This document shows positions 1-5,447 of a stretch of DNA of 7,636 bases, piece after piece; position 1 is the first letter of the stretch, and every line of letters begins with the position of its first letter. Under the pieces are notes generated by a model. It was not told the origin of the DNA and made no database searches. It worked only from the letters and a program-made list of their open reading frames with translations. The position numbers were made by a program, and so were the translations under genes. The stretch comes from Paracoccaceae bacterium (GTDB taxonomy: Bacteria; Pseudomonadota; Alphaproteobacteria; Rhodobacterales; Rhodobacteraceae): contig RGAJ01000074.1 of assembly GCA_009920225.1 (NCBI GenBank), forward strand, positions 1 through 7,636. Direction: 5' to 3'.

Positions 1-1232
1 GGGTTTGCCTGTGCCATCACGGCGTTTGCATCGGACAGGTCTTTTATGCGGTCGCGCCACCGTATATGCCATGCATCATACGCGTCGCGATTGATAAATT
101 GATCGCGCGCAGATCCAAGGCGCAGCGCAAAGAATGTATTTGTGAAATCCGCGCGGTCATGTTCCATCAAAGATAATAAATCGTCGATCATCGCGCGGTC
201 AGTTTCTGTCGGATTGGATATTCCGATTTTGGCAGCAAAGACGCGCAGCCAAGCGGCATTAAACGCATCCGGCATCGCATGTATCAAGGTGGTAAATGTG
301 TCAATGGCATCGTCTTGGTCAGGCATCAATGGCACCAAGGATGTCGCCAATTGCGCCATGTTCCACATGATAATATTGCCTTGCGCGCCAAAGGCATAAC
401 GCCCGTATTGGTCGATTGACGAAAACACCTGTTGCGCTGAATAGCCGTCCATAAAGGCGCAGGGACCGTAATCGATGGTAATCCCGCCGACGTGGCAATT
501 GTCTGTGTTCATCACCCCGTGAATGAAACCGATCCCCATCCAGCGCGACACAAGATCGATTTGTCGATCAATCACATGCGTTAGAAACGCTGTTGGGTCT
601 TTTGCCTCTGGATAATGTCTTTGAACAGCATAGTCATACAAGCGTCGAAGGTTGTCATAATCCCGACGTGCAGCGAAATATTCAAACGTTCCAACGCGCA
701 AGTGACTGGTCGCAACGCGTGTCAATATCGCGCCCGGCAATGCGCGTTCCCTGTAAACCGTGTCGCCGGTTGCCACGGCCGCCAAGGCCCGCGTTGTGGG
801 GATGCCAAGGGCATGCATCGCCTCGGACACGATGAATTCACGCAAAACAGGGCCCAACCACGCCCGACCATCCCCCCCGCGGGAATAGGGTGTGCGGCCA
901 GATCCTTTTAGCTGGATGTCAAATCGCTGTCCTTGTGCGACAACTTCGCCCAACAACAGCGCGCGACCATCGCCAAGCCGTGGGTTAAATGATCCGAATT
1001 GATGCCCTGCATAGGCTTGGGCCAATGGGGCGGCACCCTCGGGCACAAGGTTGCCCGAAAAAATCTGCGCCAAGGCTTCGGTATCATCATACCCTGTGAT
1101 CCCCAAGTCTTGGGCAAGCTGGGTGTTGAATGCCAAAAGCTCTGGGTGGGATGCGGCATCGGCGGTGTGACGCGTATAAAACCCATCGGGTAAGGACACG
1201 TAAGTGTTATCGAATGGGATTGAAACGGTCAT
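1..1232 (-). CDS. selO: Protein adenylyltransferase SelO (YdiU family), 3' end cut by window edge
   Basis: SelO is a pseudokinase-fold enzyme that moves AMP from ATP onto Ser/Thr/Tyr of target proteins and is tied to redox stress responses. The frame is open from the ATG at 1232 to the left edge, giving 410 complete codons; the family is usually about 480-490 residues, so roughly the last 70 are missing. Visible signatures in order are LAQAYAGHQFG (70-80), QLKGSGRTPYSRGGDGRA (107-124) with K109, REF with E132, SEAMHALGIPTTRAL (136-150), and HGVMNTDN (238-245) followed by TIDYGP (252-257). By spacing, D244, N245 and D254 match the catalytic and Mg-binding residues of Pseudomonas syringae SelO (D252, N253, D262), and K109/E132 match its K113/E136 pair. 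All key residues are present, so it should be active. It starts 12 nt after the nucleoside hydrolase stop with no good Shine-Dalgarno, which suggests translational coupling. Identification is very secure. Confidence 0.96.
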   Translation of the reverse strand, partial: MTVSIPFDNTYVSLPDGFYTRHTADAASHPELLAFNTQLAQDLGITGYDDTEALAQIFSGNLVPEGAAPLAQAYAGHQFGSFNPRLGDGRALLLGEVVAQGQRFDIQLKGSGRTPYSRGGDGRAWLGPVLREFIVSEAMHALGIPTTRALAAVATGDTVYRERALPGAILTRVATSHLRVGTFEYFAARRDYDNLRRLYDYAVQRHYPEAKDPTAFLTHVIDRQIDLVSRWMGIGFIHGVMNTDNCHVGGITIDYGPCAFMDGYSAQQVFSSIDQYGRYAFGAQGNIIMWNMAQLATSLVPLMPDQDDAIDTFTTLIHAMPDAFNAAWLRVFAAKIGISNPTETDRAMIDDLLSLMEHDRADFTNTFFALRLGSARDQFINRDAYDAWHIRWRDRIKDLSDANAVMAQAN

Positions 1233-1233
1233 C

Positions 1234-1257
1234 TGCGAAACGCGCTACAGGTTCGCA
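1234..1257 (-). promoter_or_regulatory. Hairpin spanning nucleoside hydrolase stop and selO start region
   Basis: Perfect 6-bp arms TGCGAA (1234-1239) and TTCGCA (1252-1257) flank a 12-nt loop. On the minus-strand mRNA the 5' arm lies in the last codons of the nucleoside hydrolase, its TAG (1247-1245) is in the loop, and the 3' arm ends one base before the selO ATG. The structure would cover the selO ribosome-binding region, which has no obvious Shine-Dalgarno, and would be opened by ribosomes finishing the upstream gene. The inverted repeat is directly visible; the coupling role is inferred, and 6-bp arms can arise by chance. Confidence 0.4.
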
Positions 1258-2186
1258 AGGCGGTTTGTCAGCAGTTCGAAAAACCCGTCTGCATCAATAT
1301 CGCCCATGAACATTGCATTCGGTTCGCGGTCGGTCACGCGCCACCAATCCGCCACGGTCATCCCACGGGTGAGCGTGGATTTGGTTTCTATTTCCACGTT
1401 GATAAAGCGCCCCGTAAACAGTTTGGGGTTCAACAGATATGCAATGACCGTTGGATCATGCAGCGGCGCGCCCGCAGTTCCGTATTTTTCTTTGTCAAAT
1501 CGTTCAAAGAAATCGGTCATTTCGGCGACAGCGATCCCAACGGGCGTTCCCAAATCACGAAATGCATCATTGCGGGATTTTGTCACCAACGCCTTGTGCG
1601 TGACGTCCAAGGGCATCACGGTAATTGGCGCACCCGCTTTGAATACGATTTCGGCGGCTTCTGGATCGACATAGATGTTAAATTCTGCCGCTGGTGTGAT
1701 GTTGCCCACTTCGAAATAGGCGCCGCCCATCAGAACGATTTCTTGGACTTTTTCAATAATGTCGGGCGCTTGATTAAATGCCGAAGCGATATTTGTCAGC
1801 GGTCCCAAAGGACACAGCGTGACCGTCCCCGCCGGATGGTTGCGCAGCGTTTCAATAATGAAATCGACGGCATGCTGATCCTGAAGCGGCATTGTCGGAT
1901 CGGGCAGGGTTGGGCCATCAAGCCCCGTTTTGCCGTGCACGTGTTCCGCCGTCACCAATCGATGCGCAAGCGGATGTTTTGATCCTGCATAGACTTTGAT
2001 ATCTGGTCGGCCTGCCAATTCACAAACCATGCGGGCATTTTTCTGTGTGAGGGCCAAGGGAACATTGCCAGCAACCGCTGTGATGCCCAAAATCTCGATG
2101 TCTTTTGGACTGCCAAGCGCCAAAAGGATGGCCACTGCATCGTCTTGTCCCGGATCTGTATCAATGATGATTTTGCGCGCTGGCAT
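1245..2186 (-). CDS. Inosine/uridine-preferring nucleoside hydrolase (IU-NH family)
   Basis: Hydrolyses the N-glycosidic bond of ribonucleosides to give free base and ribose, a purine/pyrimidine salvage step in the cytoplasm (no signal peptide). The N-terminal DTDPGQDDA (9-17) is the family's Ca-binding aspartate cluster; D11 and D16 match D10 and D15 of the Crithidia enzyme. H84 in HVHG, N170 and D174 in AEFNIYVD, and H243-D244 in LHDP match other active-site positions, so it looks intact. From the ATG at 2186 it is 313 residues, usual for the family. An ATG at 2222 would add 12 residues (MVLIRQEMGDFN), but the 2186 start has GGGGG 8 nt upstream and begins just before the conserved strand, so I prefer it. 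Base preference (purine, pyrimidine or non-specific; rihA/B/C) cannot be read from sequence. It lies in a minus-strand operon between the iron-type binding protein and selO. Confidence 0.93.
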   Translation of the reverse strand: MPARKIIIDTDPGQDDAVAILLALGSPKDIEILGITAVAGNVPLALTQKNARMVCELAGRPDIKVYAGSKHPLAHRLVTAEHVHGKTGLDGPTLPDPTMPLQDQHAVDFIIETLRNHPAGTVTLCPLGPLTNIASAFNQAPDIIEKVQEIVLMGGAYFEVGNITPAAEFNIYVDPEAAEIVFKAGAPITVMPLDVTHKALVTKSRNDAFRDLGTPVGIAVAEMTDFFERFDKEKYGTAGAPLHDPTVIAYLLNPKLFTGRFINVEIETKSTLTRGMTVADWWRVTDREPNAMFMGDIDADGFFELLTNRLANL

Positions 2187-2194
2187 GTTAAAAT

Positions 2195-2199
2195 CCCCC
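2195..2199 (-). promoter_or_regulatory. Ribosome binding site supporting the 2186 start of the nucleoside hydrolase
   Basis: On the minus strand GGGGGATTTTAAC precedes the ATG at 2186, putting a G-rich Shine-Dalgarno 8 nt from the start. The alternatives at 2222 and 2201 would add residues not seen in typical family members; the 2201 ATG has only a weak AAGG ahead of it. Confidence 0.5.
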
Positions 2200-2241
2200 A
2201 TCTCTTGCCTTATCAGAACCACGGATCGACCAAAGGTTCAA

Positions 2242-2284
2242 GGGGCGATTTGCCCCGTTCTCATCGCTGGGTTTGAACGGGGCA
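2242..2284 (-). promoter_or_regulatory. Intercistronic hairpin with alternative pairing after the binding-protein gene
   Basis: TGCCCCGTTC (2251-2260) and GAACGGGGCA (2275-2284) form a perfect 10-bp stem with a 14-nt loop. A second, shorter hairpin, GGGGC (2242-2246) with GCCCC (2252-2256) and a 5-nt loop, shares the 2251-2260 arm, so the two cannot form together. In the minus-strand transcript the large stem begins 6 nt after the binding-protein TAA. No U-run follows, so this is not a standard intrinsic terminator. It may protect the upstream mRNA 3' end or lower expression of the downstream nucleoside hydrolase and selO, as stems between an ABC binding protein and later genes often do. Confidence 0.5.
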
Positions 2285-2290
2285 TGGGTG

Positions 2291-3307
2291 TTATTTATTG
2301 TCGAAATCGACTTCTTCTGTGATGCGCAGTGCGGCTGCGCGATGTTTGGCAACCTCCATCAAATTGATCTCATCGGCACGAAAACTTCCCCATGATGCGA
2401 CCAGATCGCTTGGTTTTGTTCCTTCGGCGATAGGATATTCAAAATTTGCGCGTGCATAGATTTCTTGCGCCGCGGGCGAGGTTAGAAATTCCATCAATTT
2501 TAATGCAGCTTCTGGGTTTGGGGCATGTTTGGCCAGCGCCACACCCGAAATATTGACATGGCTGCCATGTCCGTCGAATTCAGGGAATATAATCCGAACG
2601 CTCTCGGCCCAGTCTTTTTGTTCCGGATCGCTTAGCATTTGGCCCATGTAATAGGTGTTTCCAATCGCAATATCGCATTCGCCCGCCCAAATAGCCTTGA
2701 CCTGAGCGCGATCATTGCCTTGGGGTTTGCGGGCAAGGTTTTCTTTGATGCCGGCCAACCATTCTTTGGCGGCGGCTTCGCCAGAATGGGCGATCATCGC
2801 GGCGGTGAGGGCGATGTTATAGTCGTGTTTGCCTGAGCGTGTGCAAATGCGCCCGCGCCACTTGGGATCGACCAGATCTTCGTAAGTGGTCAGTTCGCCG
2901 TCTGCCACGCGCTCTTTCGAGGCATAGGCAATGCGCGCACGGTTCGAGAGGCCAAACCAATGGTTGTCCGGGTCGCGGTATTGCGCAGGTACGTTCTTTG
3001 CCAAGGTGTCCGATGCGACAGCTTGGGTCAGGTCGGCGTCAACAATCGCGGCCAAAAGTGCGATATCCACCGTCAACACAACATCGGCAGGGGACCGGCG
3101 GCCTTCGGCCTTCATGCGTTCGATCAACCCTTTGTCAATATAGGCGACGTTCACATTTATTCCCGTTTGAGCAGTAAACGCATCTGTCAGCGGCTTCAGC
3201 AGATCAGGTTGACGATAGGAATAGATGTTGACGTCCTCTGCCTGCGCCGACGTCGCCGTGATTAGGGCGAGGGCGGAGATTTGACAAAACGATTTTAGTG
3301 AGAACAT
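2291..3307 (-). CDS. Fe(III) ABC transporter periplasmic substrate-binding protein (FutA/FbpA-like)
   Basis: An exported solute-binding protein expected to capture ferric iron in the periplasm and hand it to an inner-membrane ABC permease. Residues 1-23 form a Sec signal peptide with a hydrophobic core (ISALALITATS) and an AQA|ED cleavage site. The mature protein opens with VNIYSYRQ, typical of the FutA/AfuA/FbpA group. Y29, Y163 (HDYN) and the adjacent Y219-Y220 in GNTYYMGQ correspond to the tyrosine iron ligands of cyanobacterial FutA. C155 (RICTRSG) and C211 (GECDIA) could form a disulfide. At 338 residues it is full length. The start is well placed, with AAAGGA (3321-3316) 8 nt upstream. 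No permease or ATPase gene is adjacent: mazG is upstream and a nucleoside hydrolase downstream, so it must work with a transporter encoded elsewhere or have another role. The family call is firm; Fe(III) as ligand is inferred from the tyrosines. Confidence 0.9.
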   Translation of the reverse strand: MFSLKSFCQISALALITATSAQAEDVNIYSYRQPDLLKPLTDAFTAQTGINVNVAYIDKGLIERMKAEGRRSPADVVLTVDIALLAAIVDADLTQAVASDTLAKNVPAQYRDPDNHWFGLSNRARIAYASKERVADGELTTYEDLVDPKWRGRICTRSGKHDYNIALTAAMIAHSGEAAAKEWLAGIKENLARKPQGNDRAQVKAIWAGECDIAIGNTYYMGQMLSDPEQKDWAESVRIIFPEFDGHGSHVNISGVALAKHAPNPEAALKLMEFLTSPAAQEIYARANFEYPIAEGTKPSDLVASWGSFRADEINLMEVAKHRAAALRITEEVDFDNK

Positions 3308-3338
3308 GATGCGTGTCCTTTATGGGTTTCTGCGCGAT

Positions 3339-3367
3339 TGGATACCTGACTAAAATTGTCGGGTCAA
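3339..3367 (-). promoter_or_regulatory. Candidate sigma-70 promoter for the Fe(III)-binding-protein gene
   Basis: On the minus strand TTGACC (3367-3362) is followed, after exactly 17 nt, by TATCCA (3344-3339). The -35 matches the consensus at 5 of 6 positions; the -10 is weak at 3 of 6. Transcription would begin near 3332, leaving a short leader with the AAAGGA ribosome site. It lies in the 81-bp gap after mazG and would let the binding-protein gene be expressed apart from mazG. Confidence 0.4.
3347..3361 (-). promoter_or_regulatory. Iron-box-like dyad in the promoter spacer
   Basis: The 15-mer TGACTAAAATTGTCG (plus strand) matches TGA-N9-TCA, the RirA-type iron-responsive box of alphaproteobacteria, at 5 of 6 defined positions. 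It sits almost exactly between the proposed -35 and -10 of an iron-type binding-protein gene, where a bound repressor would block transcription. The motif is short and degenerate; location and gene function give it most of its weight. Which regulator would bind (RirA, or the Rhodobacteraceae iron-Rhodo-box factor) cannot be told. Confidence 0.35.
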
Positions 3368-3385
3368 TACCTTATTGTTTTAGTC
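3348..3385. repeat. Nested inverted repeats between mazG and the binding-protein gene
   Basis: Outer arms GACTAAAA (3348-3355) and TTTTAGTC (3378-3385) are perfect 8-bp complements 22 nt apart. Inside lies a second palindrome, CAATA-CCT-TATTG (3365-3377), directly abutting the right outer arm and overlapping the proposed -35. The outer repeat starts 3 nt past the mazG stop. No U-tract follows in either direction, so regulator binding or a weak mRNA stem fits better than an intrinsic terminator. Confidence 0.45.
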
Positions 3386-3388
3386 GGA

Positions 3389-4204
3389 TTATTTACCGAT
3401 CCGTTTTGCCGCATTCCAAAGCGCGTCCATTTCCTCTAAATCCGACTGTGCGGGGCTACTGTTTTTTGCAGCAAGTTGTTCTTCTATATATCTGAACCGA
3501 CGTGTGAATTTGGAATTGGCGGCGCGCAGGGCTTCTTCTGCATCGATGTTCAGGTGACGACCCAGATTAACAATCACAAACAAAAGATCACCGAATTCTT
3601 CGGTCATGTGACCGTGGTCGCCCGAACCTTGGGCCTCGGCCAATTCGCGCGATTCCTCGACAATCTTGTCAACGACCATTGAAATATCGGGCCAATCAAA
3701 GCCGACACGTGCCGCACGCTTTTGCAATTTTTGCGCCCGCATCAAGGCGGGTAATCCGATCGCCACGTCATCCAAGACGCCTGCGCGGTCTTTGGCGGCA
3801 CGTTCTGCGGCTTTGATCTTTTCCCAATCTTGCGTTTGTTGTTCGGCCGATTTATCGCGGCTTTCATCACCAAATACGTGGGGGTGACGATGCACCATTT
3901 TATCTGAAATTGCGTTCACAACATCGTCAAAATCAAATAATCCTGCCTCAGATGCCATTTGGGTATGATACACCGATTGCAGCAACAAATCGCCAAGCTC
4001 GGATTTCAATTCATCCCATGCACGTCGTTCAATTGCATCGGCCACTTCATAGGCTTCTTCGATGGTGTAGGGCGCAATGGATGCAAAGTCTTGTTCGATG
4101 TCCCAAGGGCAACCGTGAATGGGGTCGCGCAGGGCGCGCATAATCTCGATCAGGCGGGGCATGCCACCCGATTCATTTTTGATCAAATTTTCATCATAGC
4201 CCAT
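3389..4204 (-). CDS. mazG: Nucleoside triphosphate pyrophosphohydrolase MazG
   Basis: Cleaves NTPs/dNTPs to NMP and pyrophosphate in the cytoplasm, removing damaged nucleotides and, in E. coli, affecting (p)ppGpp levels under starvation. This is the full-length two-domain form (271 residues). The N-terminal part has LRDPIHGCPWDIEQ (25-38), the MazG lead-in signature, then EEAYE (49-53) with ELGD (69-72). The C-terminal domain has EESRE (183-187) and EEFGDLLF (202-209). The metal-binding acidic residues E183, E184, E187, E203 and D206 are all present, and the C-terminal domain is the active one in E. coli. The ATG at 4204 has AAGGGG 7 nt upstream. An internal ATG at residue 15 (MPRLIEIM) is close to the usual family start and is the main alternative. 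It is the first gene of the minus-strand cluster, divergent from the amidohydrolase. Confidence 0.96.
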   Translation of the reverse strand: MGYDENLIKNESGGMPRLIEIMRALRDPIHGCPWDIEQDFASIAPYTIEEAYEVADAIERRAWDELKSELGDLLLQSVYHTQMASEAGLFDFDDVVNAISDKMVHRHPHVFGDESRDKSAEQQTQDWEKIKAAERAAKDRAGVLDDVAIGLPALMRAQKLQKRAARVGFDWPDISMVVDKIVEESRELAEAQGSGDHGHMTEEFGDLLFVIVNLGRHLNIDAEEALRAANSKFTRRFRYIEEQLAAKNSSPAQSDLEEMDALWNAAKRIGK

Positions 4205-4232
4205 TGCAAAGCCCCTTCATCTTCTGTCAAAT
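4204..4232 (+). promoter_or_regulatory. Weak candidate promoter for the amidohydrolase-speB operon
   Basis: TTGCAA (4204-4209) and TCAAAT (4227-4232) are separated by 17 nt, each matching the sigma-70 consensus at 4 of 6 positions. The start site would fall near 4239, giving a leader of about 30 nt to the ATG at 4269. The -35 touches the mazG start codon on the other strand. It is the best-spaced pair I found in the gap, but it is weak. Confidence 0.25.
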
Positions 4233-4249
4233 ACTACACTGACAAGATG
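4218..4249. promoter_or_regulatory. Imperfect dyad in the centre of the divergent intergenic region
   Basis: CATCTT-ct-GTCA (4218-4229) pairs with TGACAAGATG (4240-4249): ten complementary bases per arm, a 2-nt bulge on the left and a 10-nt centre. Its midpoint is within about 3 bases of the middle of the 64-bp gap between mazG and the amidohydrolase gene. This fits an operator serving both directions, or simply a leader hairpin. No regulator gene lies next to it. Confidence 0.4.
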
Positions 4250-4268
4250 CACGACAGGAGTCCAGTAA

Positions 4269-5435
4269 ATGCCCATTATTAATCGAATTGCCGCATATGC
4301 CGACGATATGGCAGGGTGGCGACGGCATTTGCATATGCATCCCGAGCTTGGGTTTGAATGCTATGAGACCGCGAAATTTGTGGTGGATCGGTTAACCGAA
4401 ATCGGCGTCGATGAAATTCACACGGGCATTGCGAAAACGGGCATTGTTGCGATCATCAATGGGACGGGGGCAGGCGGCACCATCGGGTTGCGGGCAGATA
4501 TGGATGCCTTGCCCATTCACGAAACGTCCGGTGCTGATTGGACCAGCACGGTGGACGGAAAAATGCACGCTTGTGGTCACGACGGGCATACAACCATGTT
4601 GCTGGGTGCGGCCAAATATCTGGCAGAAACGCGCAATTTTTCGGGGCGCGTCGCGCTGATCTTTCAGCCGGCCGAGGAAAATGGCGGCGGCGCGCGCGTC
4701 ATGGTCGAAGAAGGCATGATGGACCGTTTCGACATTTCACGGGTGTACGGGATCCACAACGTGCCAAATCTGGAATTGGGTCACTTTATGACGCGCCCCG
4801 GTCCGTTGATGGCGGGTGAGGATTCATTTCATTTCAACATCACTGGCACGGGCGGACATGCAGCATGCCCCCAAGACACGGCCGATCCTGTCATGGCGGC
4901 GGTGTCGGTTGCGCAGGCAATCCAAACCATTGTGTCACGGAACCTAAACCCGATGGATAAATTGGTGGTGTCCTTGACCCAAATCCATACGGGCAGCGCC
5001 GATAACGTCATTCCTGAAACCGCCTATTTGAACGGTACAATTCGTTATTTTGACCCCGAAGTCCGTAAAATGGTCGGCGCACGGATGCAGGCGATTGCCG
5101 ATGGGGTCGCGGCCACCTTTGGTGTGACGGTCGATCTGTCCTATACCTATGGTTATCCTCCGACGATCAATGATCCTGATCACACCGCGTTTTGTGTCGA
5201 TGTGGCCCGAAGCGTGGCGGGCACCGATGCGGTTGAGGCAGATGCCGCCGCCGAAATGGGGTCTGAAGATTTCTCGTATATGTTGGAAGAAAGGCCCGGC
5301 GCCTATCTCTATCTCGGCATTGGTGAGGCAGCGGGGTTGCACAACGCAGCCTATGATTTCAACGATGATGCGTCCGTCTTTGGTGCATCCTACTTTGTGC
5401 GCTTGGTCGAACACGCGCAACCAATGAAAGCGTAA
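4269..5435 (+). CDS. M20D-family metal-dependent amidohydrolase (hippurate hydrolase/AbgA-like)
   Basis: A cytoplasmic di-metal peptidase-fold enzyme that hydrolyses N-acyl amino acids or related amides to a carboxylate and a free amine. Signatures in order: RRHLHMHPELGFE (18-30), GLRADMDALPIHE (73-85), MHACGHDGHTTMLLGAA (99-115), FQPAEENGGGA (132-142), YGIHN (160-164), the dimerisation-lid segment GTGGHAACPQ (193-202), and GSEDFSYML (331-339) ending in LHN (357-359). C102, H104, E137, H163 and H358 are the expected metal ligands and E136 the general base, so it appears active. Length (388) is normal for M20D. AGGAG (4256-4260) is 8 nt before the ATG. It is first in a plus-strand operon, 12 nt ahead of speB. 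That link suggests, without proving, a substrate in arginine, agmatine or polyamine metabolism, such as an N-acyl or N-carbamoyl amine. Databases would probably say hippurate hydrolase or amidohydrolase; the true substrate is unknown. Confidence 0.92.
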   Translation: MPIINRIAAYADDMAGWRRHLHMHPELGFECYETAKFVVDRLTEIGVDEIHTGIAKTGIVAIINGTGAGGTIGLRADMDALPIHETSGADWTSTVDGKMHACGHDGHTTMLLGAAKYLAETRNFSGRVALIFQPAEENGGGARVMVEEGMMDRFDISRVYGIHNVPNLELGHFMTRPGPLMAGEDSFHFNITGTGGHAACPQDTADPVMAAVSVAQAIQTIVSRNLNPMDKLVVSLTQIHTGSADNVIPETAYLNGTIRYFDPEVRKMVGARMQAIADGVAATFGVTVDLSYTYGYPPTINDPDHTAFCVDVARSVAGTDAVEADAAAEMGSEDFSYMLEERPGAYLYLGIGEAAGLHNAAYDFNDDASVFGASYFVRLVEHAQPMKA

Positions 5436-5447
5436 GGGAAACACGCC

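Noticed and set aside
1..1232. SelO as a broken gene, because no complete reading frame ends inside the window
   Set aside because: The frame is open without stops or shifts from 1232 to base 1; it is simply cut by the window edge.
1458..1982. 174-codon plus-strand open frame (and a 156-codon one at 1204-1674) opposite the nucleoside hydrolase
   Set aside because: Both are antisense to a complete enzyme with all catalytic residues; arginine- and cysteine-rich shadow translations with no family resemblance.
2187..2222. Longer nucleoside hydrolase starting at 2222
   Set aside because: The 12 extra residues precede the usual family N-terminus, and the 2186 ATG has the better-placed ribosome site.
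3348..3385. Intrinsic terminator after mazG
   Set aside because: The 8-bp arms are A/T-rich with a 22-nt spacer and no U-run follows, so I treat it as a possible regulatory dyad instead.
4225..4230. Perfect minus-strand TTGACA as a -35 for mazG
   Set aside because: With 16-18 nt spacing the -10 would fall on the mazG start codon and is not TATAAT-like, so it is unlikely to drive mazG from this start.
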